Assembly (NCBI GenBank): GCA_022575985.1
Contig: JAKSXM010000263.1
Location: 5,374,001-5,438,000 of the forward strand
Direction: 5' to 3'
Source of the DNA: Anagrus nilaparvatae
Lineage: Eukaryota; Arthropoda; Insecta; Hymenoptera; Mymaridae
DNA length: 64,000 nucleotides
Position 1 is the stretch's first letter; the number at the start of each line of letters is the position of its first letter. Positions 43,350 to 54,348 of this stretch are shown piece after piece. Both the position numbers and the translations under genes were made by a program. Below the pieces are notes generated by a model, which saw only the letters and a program-made list of their open reading frames with translations, was not told the origin of the DNA and did no database searches.

Positions 43350-43380
43350 TCAACCTTCATATTTAATTAAGAATTTATCA

Positions 43381-45369
43381 GTGTCTGAAAATAAATTTGA
43401 GGAAGAAATATGGAAGAAACTTACTGATAAATATGACAATAATAAATTAATCATATATTCACATGTTAACTCATTGCTCAATCTTAAAGGTATAACTTCT
43501 GAGTCTGATTTTCAACTTCGCAAACTACTGAATGAAACAATGGATTGTTTGGATTCTCTCAAACGTCTTGGTGCTCCAACTGAACATTGGGACTACTTCT
43601 TGGCACCTCTTACTGTCAGCAGACTAGACAATCAAACAAAACGAGATTGGGAGGATTCAGATGGCGACTTCGATACACCATCAACCTTTTCTGAACTCAA
43701 ATCATTCTTAGACAAGAGAATTAGGACTTTATCAATGATGAATAATTCTACTGGAGCCTTTAAAAAATCAAATGTTAAAGAAGGATCACAAGGTCATAAT
43801 AATCCATTTAATACTAATAACAATAATAATAATTCAAAATCTAATGTTATTAAAGCACATAATGCTAATAAAATTGAAAATAGTTCCAGTTCTAATTCTC
43901 AGAGGGTTTTGAAATGCTATCTTTGTAATGATAATCATTTCATTTCATATTGCAATTCTTTTAAAGAAAAAACTCCTTCTGAACGTTTTGATTTTGTTCA
44001 ATCTTCTAAATTATGTATTAATTGCCTAGGTAAACATCTGCTGAAGGACTGTAAGATCAAAAAGACCTGCTCAAAGTGTAATCAACGTCACCAAACATTC
44101 ATACATGAGGTCATGTGTCAGGATTTTCAACAACAAGGTACCACTCCTGCAACTTCATCACTTCAAGATTCATCTCATTCAGCATCAATACTACAAGGGT
44201 TTTCAGCTTGTCCTGCCAATCCTCGAACTCCTTCATTATCAACAGTACTTCTGGGAACTGCTATTGTTATCGTTGCTTCCGAAAATGGCTCAAGAATGCG
44301 TATACGTGCTCTCATTGATCCTGGTTCAGAAGTCACATTCATCACTGAAAGTTTAGTACACAGATTGAGGATGCAACGAGCTCATTCAAGAATTCCCATT
44401 TCTGGAGTGGGACACGCTGTAGCCTTTACCAGAGGAATAGCTGCCACAGAAATAAGGTCCAGGTTTGATCAAAATATGGCATTTAGAGTAGATGCTTTCA
44501 TTTTAAATAATCTAACAACATATTCTCCTAGATTTGATAATGCAAATACTCATTGGTCTGTTTTCTTTGCCTTACCTCTAGCAGATCCAGAGTTTTCGTC
44601 TAATCAAGTTATTGATATGATACTTGGGGCTGACTTATACCCATTAATCCTTCAAGAAGGTCTGGTTAAAGGGCCTAATAATTCCATTGCTCAAAATACT
44701 GCCTTTGGTTGGATTCTAACGTGTTCTTCACCTTCTTCTAATTCTGATCTCGTTAGAACTTCGCAGCATATCGCTACAATTCATGAACAAAATACTATTC
44801 TTACATCTCTTATTAAAAAATTTTGGGAACTAGAATCAGTTCCACCTCCTCCATTCATATCCCTTCTTTCAGTTGATGATCGTGCATGTCATCAACACTT
44901 TCTTGACACTTATTCTCGTGATAACACAGGTAGATTTATAGTTAGATTACCCTTTAAGTCTACTCCACCAGTTTTTAATGGTATTTTCAACAAAGCTAAA
45001 CTTCAATTTATAAAAATGTCAAACAGACTTTCTAAAAATCAGTTTTTAAAAAATGAATATTTTGATTTCATGTTAAGATATGAGGAGTTATCCCATATGA
45101 GAAAACTTAATACTGATATGGTTCTATCTCACTTAAATCGACATTATTTTATTCCCCATCATGGTGTATTATATCCAGGTAAAAAGCTCAGAGTCGTTTT
45201 TAACGGTTCTTTTCCAGACAATAATGGGATATCTCTTAATAGTTCTTTACATGCTGGTCCTCCTCTTCAAACTGATCTTACTTATGTCCTAATGCGTTGG
45301 AGATCTTTTCGATATGCTTACAAAGCAGATATTCAAAAAAATGTACCGTCAGATTTTAATACACCCTGA
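43381..45369 (+). pseudogene. BEL/Pao Gag-protease-RT start
   Basis: The frame is open back to ~43354 and shows the C-terminal part of BEL Gag (LIIYSHVNSLLNLKGIT, then SLKRLGAPTEHWD). An Asn-rich linker follows. Two Cys/His knuckles follow (CYLCNDNHFISYC, CINCLGKHLLKDC and CSKCNQRH). The protease has ALIDPGSEVTFI, with Asp-Pro-Gly-Ser at the active site, and the strand IDMILGADLYP. The RT entry HHGVLYPGKKLRVVFNGS is present. At an A7 run (45335-45341) the frame is lost just after YKADIQK, and the family sequence goes on in the other frame (KKMYRQILIHPDDR). No ATG stands at the frame start, in line with the 5' truncation. Confidence 0.88.
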
Positions 45370-46075
45370 TGATAGGAAATACCAATGCATTATATGGGGT
45401 ACAGATCCTAATAATTATCATATATACGAATTATCTACAGTAACTTATGGTATTGTACCTTCTGCTTATCAAGCAATAGCTTGTCTTCATCAATTGGCTC
45501 TTTTAGAAGGTCATAAGTATCCTCTCGCTGCACCGCTAATTAAAAATAATATGTACGTAGATGATGCTCACTTCGGAGCTGATAATCTTGCTGATGCTAT
45601 TGAAATCTCTGATCAGTTCATCCAGCTCCTCAATGCGGGCGGTTTCCCGCTAAGAAAATGGGCAGCTAACGATAAATCGTTATTAAATCGTTTTCCTGAA
45701 GATTGGTTAGATGAAGTCACTGATTAAAATGTTTCTTGTCTAGGTATGTTATGGAATAATTCCAAGGACATTCTTTCTTATTCGAATGTATATAAAAGTC
45801 AAATTACATCTTTCACAAGACGTACCATATTATCTCTTATTGCAATGCTCTATGACCCTTTAGGTTTTCTTTCTCCCATTATAATAAAAGGTAAAATTTT
45901 TATACAAACTTTATGGGAAGAAAAACTTGAATGGGATGAAGAAGTTTCTGAAACTCTTGCCAATCTATGGTTAAATATTTATAAAGATTTTAAATTAGCA
46001 CATACTGTATCTATACCTAGATGGATAAATTATTCTGTACTTTCGAGATTCATGGTTTCGCAGATGCTTCTATAA
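45314..46075 (+). pseudogene. BEL/Pao reverse transcriptase, palm and thumb
   Basis: Carries MYRQILIHPDD, TYGIVPSAYQAIACLHQLA and the catalytic box MYVDDAHFGAD (YVDD, ~45552-45575), then the connector AMLYDPLGFLSP. One TAA at 45725 interrupts the otherwise open frame between DEVTD and NVSCLG. Near 46040 the frame changes again at the border to RNase H. Both RT catalytic Asp residues are kept. Overlap with the upstream frame reflects one indel in the A run. Confidence 0.88.
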
Positions 46076-46605
46076 AAGCCATGGCCGCAGTTGTTTATTT
46101 CAGAATTCTTTGTGATGGTTATTCTATTGTAAATATAGTCATTGCTAAATCAAAAGTCGCACCACTCAAAACTTTGTCAGTTTCTAGGTTAGAATTATGT
46201 GCTGCTCTCTTATTAAGCACCTTAGTTTCAAGAGTCGTTAAATGTTTCGATTTCAAAGATATAAAAATTCATTTATGGTCAGATTCAAGAAACGCTTTAG
46301 CTTGGACCCTATCTCCGCCTCATCTATGGCAAACTTTCGTTTCACATAGAGTTGCTGAAATCCAGAAATTAGTACCGAATGCGTATTGGCATCATATTGA
46401 TGGTGAGCTAAATCCTGCTGATTTAGCCACTCGCGGCATTACAATTTCTGAATTAATTGAGTCATCGTTATGGTGGAATGGTCCTGATCTTTTATCAAAT
46501 AAGTCTGAACCTTATCCATTAGAAAATGAACAGATTTCAAATTCTAATTGTTCTGAACGTCGTAAAACTGCTCATTTAGTTAATGCTAGATTAAACGAGG
46601 AATAG
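46021..46605 (+). pseudogene. BEL/Pao RNase H
   Basis: Shows IHGFADASIKAMAAVVY (first acidic residue), SVSRLELCAALL (Glu) and LWSDSRNALAWT (Asp), the BEL-type RNase H order, then HHIDGELNPADLATRG. It is in the -1 frame to the RT part, with the shift near 46040-46050. It ends at a TAG at 46603, after which the same frame goes on into the integrase part. Confidence 0.85.
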
Positions 46606-46608
46606 GAT

Positions 46609-47778
46609 TTGATTTATCGATTTTTTTCTTTATCTAAGCTTACAAAAATCACTGCATGGTGTTTTAGATTTGTAAATAATTGCCTATCTAGAAAATTTCA
46701 TTCTCCTCTATTTTTACCAAGTTACCTATTCGCTTCTGAAATTAAAAATGCTGAAACATTTTGGGCTAAACACACACAGATGCATTATTTTCCAAAAGAA
46801 TATCAGCGTTTATTAAATAATAAGGAAATATCTAACCAAAGTCCTCTTTATAATCTAAATAGTAATCTACCCCCGTTTTCACACGTTGGGGTAGATTACG
46901 CGGGACATATTCTTTTACGTACTTCAGCAGGTCGTGGACATAAATCATATAAAGGCTATATCGCTGTATTTGTCTGTTTTTCTACTAAAGCTATACATCT
47001 TGAAGCTGTTTCTAGTTATGATACTAAACATTTTATGCTAGCCTTTAAAAGATTTATTGCCAGACGTGGTCTTTGTAGTGATATTTATTCTGATTCTGGC
47101 ACGAATTTTGTCGGTGCTAGTAACGAACTAAAAAAGATGTTTTCAGAAAATTCAAAATTCTCAAAGGATCTTATATCACAAATATCTCAATATAATGTTC
47201 AATGGCATTTCAATCCTCCAGCAAGCCCTCATTTTGGAGGCTTGTGGGAAGCTGCCGTCAAATCAACTAAATATCATATTAAGCGTGTCATCGGTGAGAA
47301 CACTCTTATCTATGAAGAAATGTCTTCTCTTCTAGCATCAGTCGAACTTTGCCTCAATTCAAGACCTTTATGTCCATTAAACGATGATCCTAATGACATA
47401 AATTTTCTAACTCCATCTCATTTGTTAACAGGACGCAGTCTAGTGGCATTGCCTGATCATACTGATATAATCAACTCTATGAAACTCAACAAAAGATACA
47501 AATTACTCAGCCAGATGCGTGACGACTTCTGGACTCGTTGGCATCGTGAATATCTACAATATATGGGTCAACGTACTAAGTGGAACAAGGAAAAACCTAA
47601 CATCGAAGTTGGCTCTATGGTTTTCATCAAATCAGAAAATTCTCCACCTTCATGATGGCCTATAGCCAGAGTCATCGAAATACATCCTGGCAAAGACAAC
47701 TTGGTTAGAGTAGCAACTCTTAAAACTGCAAATTCAACTTTCGTCAGACCAATTGTAAAATTAATATTATTATTTTGA
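46609..47778 (+). pseudogene. BEL/Pao integrase lacking its zinc module
   Basis: After a linker (LTKITAWCFRFVNNC), the sequence jumps near 46850 from a QRLLNNKEI-type segment directly to FSHVGVDYAGHILL. In BEL elements ~130 residues, including the His2Cys2 zinc module, lie between these. The catalytic core is complete: VDYAG, YSDSGTNFVGA and HFGGLWEAAVKS give the D, D and E. One TGA at 47653 interrupts before WPIARVIEIHPG, and the ORF ends at 47776 (TGA). I infer an internal deletion of the zinc module, which makes this copy non-functional. Confidence 0.87.
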
Positions 47779-47846
47779 AAATCAAACTTAATTAATGTTG
47801 TTGTATTAGAGTCTTTAGTTTCGTTTTTACAAACGAAAGCGGGCGG

Positions 47847-48470
47847 TATGTTTGATCTAAAATAAATTTAAATTTGTGTTTCTTTGCCGCGTTTTCGTTT
47901 TCATACATTTTTTGTATCTAGTTATTAATTTTTGTATATATTTGTATTTTATAGTAAATTATTATGTATATATTTTTTAATTATAATTTCATTCAATATC
48001 TTATTTAATATTTTAATTAAAATTAACTTCATTATTAAAACTTTGATTTATATAAATTCTTTAAAAATATTATTTGAATTTGTAAATAGTTTGTATGTGT
48101 GTTATGTATGTAAGTGTGAACGTATGAACGAGGGGGAACGCGCATGCTCTCTATCAGAATTTCTTTTCTTTTCCTCTTGTTCTTTTTCAGTCGTTGCCTG
48201 CCTGCGGTACTAGCTACACTGCTTACAGGCGTAGACATTTTTATATTAAAATTTTGTAATTATCAAAACTAAATCAATTTATATTTTTTTTGTAATAATT
48301 AAATTCAAATCATCTAATTAAATAAGCTTTTTATAAAATAATATTTATCAAAATTTAAAGTTCATGTGTTTTCTTCTCGTCGTTCATCCGTTATTTTTTA
48401 TAAGTGTGAGTGAGAAAAAAAATTCTTTTAAAATAAACTGTGCACAGTAAAAAAAAGGAAATATTTAAAG
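47847..48470 (+). repeat. Putative 3' LTR of the BEL/Pao element
   Basis: It starts at the end of the purine-rich tract AACGAAAGCGGGCGG. A G+C-richer, promoter-like part (~48110-48240) lies within. The 3' border is not determinable. The frame 47932-48213 inside is not believed to be a gene. Confidence 0.35.
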
Positions 48471-49455
48471 TGTATTTATTTTATAATTTAATTCATTAGC
48501 AACCTATTCCTGAAAAAACATCATAAACAATATAGTTCTTTATAAACAATATCACTTTAAGGAAAAAGAGTTATAGGAAAAACCTTTTCATATATATAAA
48601 CATCTTCTTTTATTTTCCTAATTCAAACAAATTTTAATTATAAAAAATAAGTTTACTTTAATTTTTCTGTAACTACCCTTATCCACATGGCACATTTTAA
48701 GGGTTGTAAATAGGACCAAAATGAATGAGGCCAGAATGTATACAAAGTTTACTTAAATTTACATAAAAAATATTATGTTCAAGCATTTTTCAATAAAATT
48801 TGATACTTTTTTCATTGATTTTTCCAAACATTTCCTAATAATGCCTGATCTATCCCTTTCACCCTTCTTTTTAGGGTATATTTAAGGGTTGTAGGTCAAA
48901 ATTAATGTCAGATTCTAAAAGAGCGTGAAATTTGACTATTAGGATGAACTTTTTAGCCACGTATTTATAAGGGAATGTATTTATTTTTGCTCATTTCCAA
49001 AACTCTCCGCCTCGGCGTTAATGAGTTAATTTTCTTTAATTAATTAGTTAATTAATTTTTACATTAAAATTATAATTTTTGCATTAAAAAAACAAATTTC
49101 CATTGGAATCTCGGGGGTAATTTGAATTTTTATTCAAATTGTTTCAGGGGCACCGTGGATACACAAAACCTAATTATGTCAATTTGAAACAGAATTTAAT
49201 AGCTACTGGAATTAAATTAAAGTATTTAAACAAAATAATATACTTAAAATAATAAGTTACACAAATGTAATAATTAAAACAAATAAATTACCAACTAATG
49301 AATATTAAATTGAAGATTTAATTAAGAATAGTGCTTAAATTTATGTATTTAATAAATACTATATATTAAATTAGTTAATTAATAACATTTAATCAAATAG
49401 TAGTTATTATATTACTGATTTTAAATTATTTTCAAAAATGTTGGTTTATTTATAA
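48471..49455. other. Gene-free interval with a short direct repeat
   Basis: No gene. Words of the form TTTAAGGGTTGTA occur at ~48698 and ~48888 in similar contexts, so an old tandem duplication of ~190 bp is possible. The rest is AT-rich. Confidence 0.4.
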
Positions 49456-49931
49456 TCTATAATAGCTCTCGCTAAAAAAACCACGACGGTTTTAAAAGTT
49501 AATTGTTTCTTCCATTTTCGGATGGTCAGTTTTGAGCAATGAACACTATATCATAAAAAATCGGCAAAAAATCAGCAAGATAGGTAAATTTTTGAAAACT
49601 ATTGCTAATGGAGCCTATGTTTGGTACCCCAGTAAGGTTTTCGAAAATTAAAAATCTGTCTTCAAAATCGTGATAAGCGACCCCGAAAACCTTACTGGGG
49701 TACCAAACATAGGCTCAATTAGAAATCGTTTAAAAAATTTAAATATCATGTTAATTTTTTGCCGATTTTTTATGATATATTACTCAAAACTGGCCATCCG
49801 AAAATGGATGAAACCTTCAAAATCGGTTTCAATGACCAAAAATACATACATTTCACTGAGGGGCATCCATTCTCGTGCTGATAAAATTTTTGGATGCATT
49901 TAACATTGCTGGCGAATTGGCTATATTATAA
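49456..49931. repeat. Fold-back element, core arms 49511-49643 and 49680-49806
   Basis: The block ending AGGCTCAATTAGAAATCG-like on the right mirrors the left; both arms share CCCCAGTAAGGTTTTCG / CGAAAACCTTACTGGGG at 49627-49643 and ~49685-49700, and meet at a ~37 bp centre. The right outer part is ~80 bp longer than the left. Outer tips may be TATAATA. The frame 49670-49903 is arm sequence, not a gene. Confidence 0.8.
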
Positions 49932-49994
49932 AACGTAAGTAACCAAATTATTTTAATTTTTTTGAAATCATATAATGTATATATACATTATATA

Positions 49995-50262
49995 TACAGG
50001 GTATTTCTGAATACGTGGTACATCAGGAAGGTTAGGTAAAATATATAGTTAAGCAATTTTGGTATAATATAACGTACTTGGAGTTATGTTATACCGACAT
50101 TATTTTCTTAACAAAGTTTTTTTATTCTATTTTCCATTCATTTATTTAGTTAAGAAATGTCGGTATAACTTAACGTACTTAGACTTATATTATACCGACA
50201 TTATTTTCTTAACTATATATTTTACCTAACCTTCCTGATGTACCACGTATTCAGAAATACGC

Positions 50263-50266
<4 letters not shown>
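49995..50266. mobile_element. MITE with CAGGGTATTTCTGAATACG tips
   Basis: Terminal inverted repeats of more than 50 bp (49997-50050 and 50211-50264). Tips are CAGGG and CGCTG. TA stands before the left tip, AATATA after the right, so a mutated TA duplication is likely (Tc1/mariner type). Inside, AATGTCGGTATAAC-type palindromes repeat. No coding sequence. Confidence 0.85.

Positions 50267-50306
<40 letters not shown>
50267..50306. repeat. (TA)n microsatellite
   Basis: Uninterrupted TA repeat between the MITE and the Ginger-like element. It supplies the TATA target of the latter. Confidence 0.95.
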
Positions 50307-50310
<4 letters not shown>

Positions 50311-51487
50311 AGCGTGAAAGTATATAATTCGGTGTTATATATAATCCCTAGTGGTTATATATAATCACAATCGTGAGCCGTGAGTTTAAATAAGAAAGTA
50401 AAATAAAGTTGAATTATTTACTTTCCCTAGGGTTCATATATAATCACAGGTAGGCACCCGTGAATTTAAATAATTCAATTTTCAAGGCCGTGAAAGTAAA
50501 TAATATAATCTGAATTATTTAATTTAGTTATTTAACATTATTTTGAATAAAAGTATCGACGCTCAAAATTTTTATTTATTATTTTTAAATTTGTAAACAA
50601 ATAGATAGGTTTATACATTGTTTTGATTTTAAATTATATAATTATAATATTGTATAGTTTTGAATAAATATAAAAGTTTAGTTTATCTTTGGACGCTGGC
50701 AAAGAAATTTTAATTTGTAAATTTTAATTTGTTTAATTATTTACGTGTGTTAAAAAATATGAATATGAATAAGGAAAATGTTGAATTTAGTGACGAAAAG
50801 AAAAAAGTTTTCAAGCAACGATTTGATGATAAAATAAATGAATTATATAATAATGATAGAAAAAATAGTTATTTTTTAACAAAAATAAAAATTAATGAAC
50901 TAATTGAAAAAATAAAACGTTGTAAATTTGTTGGCTACAAAAAGCATCCAAATGACTATTATTTACTTCAGCATTATGACGTTCTGAATGTGAATGGCAT
51001 TGAAAAATTAATATTGCCTATATAGGTTGTGTACATCAAGGTGCCATCATAGCAATACATGCTGTAATAAATAAAAAAATCTTTAAAAAAATTATAAAAA
51101 TATGTTAAAATTGACTAAAAATATCTTTAAAAAATTTTTAAGAATATGTTAAAATTGACTAAAAAAAAGCCTTTTATTTTTAAATAATAAATATTTACTT
51201 TTTTTTATCATAATTTAACTCATTTTTTATTTTATTTACATTCACTGTGATGCATGTGTACGGGAATTTGAATAATTAATTTTATTTTATACATCCACGG
51301 GTAAGTCCCCGTGAATTTATATAATTCGATAGAATGGTACGGGATTATATATAATCACTAGGGAATGTATATAATTTAGAATGATTTATTTTGAATTATT
51401 CACATCCACTAAAAGCTATCGGGGTTATATATAACCACTAGGGATTATATATAATCCCGGAATTATATACTTTCACGCTAACATATA
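50303..51487 (+). mobile_element. Ginger/KRBA2-like DNA transposon, internally deleted
   Basis: The element (50307-51483, 1,177 bp) has long TIRs beginning TGTTAGCGTGAAAGTATATA, inward repeats of TTATATATAATC and CCTAGTGG, and TATA on both sides (50303-50306, 51484-51487). TGTNR tips and a 4 bp duplication fit the Ginger superfamily, whose transposase is an integrase of gypsy type. The coding segment matches the N-terminal module of KRBA2/SCAND3-type integrase-derived proteins. Because the target is a TA microsatellite, the duplication is suggestive only. Confidence 0.75.
50759..51025 (+). pseudogene. N-terminal fragment of a KRBA2-like integrase-type transposase
   Basis: An 88-codon frame from the ATG at 50759 (MNMNKENVEF). 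It has a helical, charged start and then HPNDYYLLQHYDVLNVNGIE followed by KLILPI. This DY-L-RYDVL-GVEKLI-P block is, as I know the family, typical of the segment in front of the integrase zinc module in KRBA2/SCAND3 and Ginger-related proteins. The frame ends right there (TAG at 51023), where the integrase core is deleted. The non-homologous 33 bases upstream of the ATG are open by chance. It cannot be an active transposase. Confidence 0.65.
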
Positions 51488-51696
51488 TATATAGCAGTAT
51501 ACGGCATAAAACATAGGTGACCGATATTTGTTTATGTTATATTAATGAATGTTGTTAGGGTAATGTTTTATAACTGATCCATTTGAAAATATTATTTTAT
51601 TTTCAATTTTATCTTTAGAATTATAACGTATATATGTGAGAAAGGGGTAAAAAAATTTTTTTATATAAGAATGATTTTTCTCCAAACAAATTTTGT
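51488..51696. other. Gene-free AT-rich spacer
   Basis: Nothing recognised between the Ginger-like element and the next MITE. Confidence 0.35.
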
Positions 51697-51924
51697 TCTA
51701 TACACACTAAACCTAAAAGAATTTTTTGTTACCCTAGAGAAGAATTATTAAAAAGGAATTATTTTGAGGTTAATTCTTTTAAAAAAAATTATATTTGTTT
51801 TAATACTTTTCGAAAATAATTTTTTTTAAAAGAATTAACTTCTAAATAACTTCTCTCTAAATAATTAAATAAGCATTAATTTTTCTCTAGGTAACAAATA
51901 ATTCTTTTAAGTTTGGTGTGTAGG
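51697..51924. mobile_element. Short MITE with CTACACACCAAAC-type tips
   Basis: The left tip CTATACACACTAAACCTAAA at 51698 pairs with the right tip ending at 51924 (GTTTGGTGTGTAGG). Arms of ~45 bp continue with AAGAATTTTTTGTTACC. The interior is AT-rich with several AGAATTAAC-type words. No target duplication was established. Confidence 0.75.
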
Positions 51925-52170
51925 AAAAAATTATTATTTTATATTTTTATAGAAAATAAATTTTTTATTTTGAATATTCAATTTTTAAGTAGCTAAGGTA
52001 AGTTAATTATTGACGTTTTTTTATTATGAATATTGTTTTCTTCTATACGGATCATTTCCCTGAAAAAGCGTCTGTAAAGATTTGTTCAATGTCTAAAATT
52101 TTTATACTTTTCATTTTAAAAGAAATTTTGGGTTTGATTTTGTCAAAAATGTGCTGTGTGTGGTCGAACG

Positions 52171-53390
52171 GTCGAAACCTGTTGACAAGCTGATATTTGC
52201 TGTACAGTATCTTCTTTGGATCACTTAATCCGAATTCGTTGTACAATAGGGCTTAAAAATAGGAGAACGCCCTTAAATCAGCAAAGATTACCCCTTTTTA
52301 GGGTTTTTTTGCAAAATTTAAAAAAAAAAAAGCTAATATGGTCAAATATACTTTATTTTTTGATCATGGATTAAGAAGATATTGCGATTTTTTTATAATT
52401 GGCCGAAATTAGGATATATAGGATAATTATAGAGGGTGAAAACTACCCCCAAAATTAAAAAAAATAGAAAAAAAATGATAAGTTTAGTTTTTTTTTGTGG
52501 GATCAAATATTTTATTTAAAAATATTTTATGCTATTTTAATCATCATAAAAGGTATTCACCTCTCCCGGGGTCAAAACAACCCCTAAATTCTAAATTTTT
52601 TAAACAGAAAAAGCATGATAAAATTTTATTTTTTTTTAAACTTTTTTGTGGAATCAAGTATTTAAAACATTTTATGCTTTTTATGTATGTATAAAAGGGA
52701 TCGTTTTAACCCCCCAAGGGAAAAATACATTTTAAATGGTTAAAATAGCATAAAATGTTTTAAATTCTTGATTCCGCAAAAAAATGCAAAAAAAAAATAA
52801 AATTTTATCATACTTCTTATGTATGTAAAAATTTAGGGGTTGTTTGAACCCCCCGAAGGTTGAATTTATTTTATAATAGTTAAAATAGCATAAAATATTT
52901 TAAGTACTTGATTCGACAAAAAAAGTCAAAAATAATTAAATTTTACTATGCTTTTTATGTTCATATAAATTTAGAGGTTGTTTTAAACCCACCGCCCACC
53001 CCGGGGTTAATATATTTTATGATGTTTATAATGCCATAAACTATTTTTAAGTACTTGATTCCACAAAAAAAAGTAAAAAAAATAAACTTTTATCATAAAT
53101 TTTCTATTTTTTCAAATTTTGGGGGTAGTTTTCACCCTCTATAATTAGCCCATATATCCTGATTTTGGCCATTTATAAAAAAATGCAATATTTTCTTTAT
53201 CTATCATCAAAAAATAAAATATATTAGCTTTACTTTTGAAATTTTGCCAAAAAAAACTCCTAAAAAGGGGTAGTTTTTACTGATTTAAGGGTGTTCTCCT
53301 ATTTTCTAGCCCTATTGGACACCAAATTCGGATTCATCGACCCGAAAAACATATAATAATGCAAATTTCAGCCTGTCAACAGGTTTCGAC
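52171..53390. repeat. Fold-back element with internal ~180 bp tandem units
   Basis: Outer arms 52171-~52510 and ~53048-53390 are inverted copies (tips GTCGAAACCTGTTGACA and its complement). Between them three or so ~150-190 bp units repeat in direct order, each with GGGGTTGTTT, ATAGCATAAAATATTTTAAG and TTGATTCCACAAAAAA-like words. The open frames at 52052-52246 and 52497-52694 lie in arm or unit sequence and are not credible genes. Confidence 0.85.
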
Positions 53391-53699
53391 ACCCTCTCCC
53401 CCGCAAAATGATTCGAGTACTAATTAAATATTGAAAATTACAAAATAAAAAATTTTTTCCCTATAAAAAAAAATTCTTTCTACAAATTTTAAAATCATTC
53501 CCATATAATACTAATTTTTTTATATAGAAATTTTCCAAAAATTTTCTCAGGGAGGGAATTGGTAAAAATTTGCGAGTTTTTATTAAATTAAAATAAAAAA
53601 AAAAATTTACAAAATTTTAAAAAAAAGCATGTAAATTTTTTATTCCCAGGAAGGGATGAATGCTCCCTTCACCCAATCCCCGTAATATATTAAAAAAAT
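53391..53699. other. Gene-free AT-rich spacer
   Basis: A- and T-runs only; nothing recognised. Confidence 0.35.
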
Positions 53700-54150
53700 C
53701 GCAAAAGGTGGCGACAAAACAATGCTTGCACTGCCCAGAAGACGATGACACAGCAGAGCACACATTCTTCGGATACGTGCGCTACTTGGAGTAGCCCCCG
53801 CCCTTCCTAATCTGTAGGCCGGAGAGAGTGGACCCAGCAATGCTACGGAGTCCTGCAAATTGGAACAAAGTAGCAGAGTACGTAAGGGCCACTCTGTTCA
53901 TGAAAAAAGAAAAGAGCTTTCTATTGTTGAAGCAGCTGAAGGCAGCGACCATTTGCCTAGGCTGCACGACCGAAACCTTAGTTAAATCTGAAAATGGAGT
54001 CCCGGTTTGGGACAGAAAACGCAAAGCGGGTTTAAAGTCTGTTTAGTCAGTTGAAATCTGGCACTTGGCAGCAGCCAAGTCTTCCAGTTGTGCTTGTGCA
54101 GCTGGGCGGTCATGGAAACCTGGGGGCTTTTTCAAGGCCCTCAAGCATGA
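53700..54150 (+). pseudogene. 3' tail of an R1/Jockey-type LINE ORF2
   Basis: On the plus strand, 53718-53783 reads KQCLHCPEDDDTAEHTFFGY, which is the C-terminal CCHC-like motif (CX2C...DTAEHTLFXC) of R1/Jockey-type LINEs with the last Cys changed to Tyr. After a TAG and a frame change the final region continues at ~53812-54046 (PAMLRSPANWNKVAEYVRAT). No poly(A) follows. Only this tail is present, as expected for 5'-truncated LINE insertion. It may or may not belong to the family at 6.6-8.3 kb; the two fragments do not overlap. Confidence 0.75.
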
Positions 54151-54348
54151 TTGATGCAATATTTACTTATTTCCTCTGCACAACAAAACAAAAATAATGG
54201 CTCAATTCAATAATAAAAACAGCTATACACCAAGATTTAGAGTGCAGGTAAAGAATAGTTTCCATAATTTCAATAAACCATGATAATTTTATTTTCAAAA
54301 TTTATCTCAAAAAAATATTTACAATTTTTATTACTCGTTTGTAATTCT
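54151..54348. other. Gene-free spacer
   Basis: Nothing recognised between the LINE tail and the fold-back. Confidence 0.35.

Larger units (their letters stand above)
43350..48470 (+). mobile_element. BEL/Pao LTR retrotransposon, 5' truncated and internally deleted
   Basis: Gag (BEL type), protease, RT, RNase H and integrase follow in one direction. The BEL/Pao assignment rests on the Gag zinc knuckles, the KADI..MYRQI RT start and the PPASPHFGGLWEAAVK integrase motif. Missing are the Gag N-terminus with the 5' LTR and the integrase zinc module. The 3' side continues through a purine-rich tract (47833-47846) into a region from TATGTTTGATC (47847) that should be the 3' LTR; its end near 48.4-48.5 kb is a guess because no 5' LTR is left to compare. 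The element runs antisense to EXOC5. Confidence 0.88.

Noticed and set aside
47932..48213. A secreted Cys-rich peptide (VCYVCKCERMNEGERAC)
   Set aside because: It lies in the presumed 3' LTR, is preceded by a random Ile/Phe-rich stretch, and nothing supports translation.
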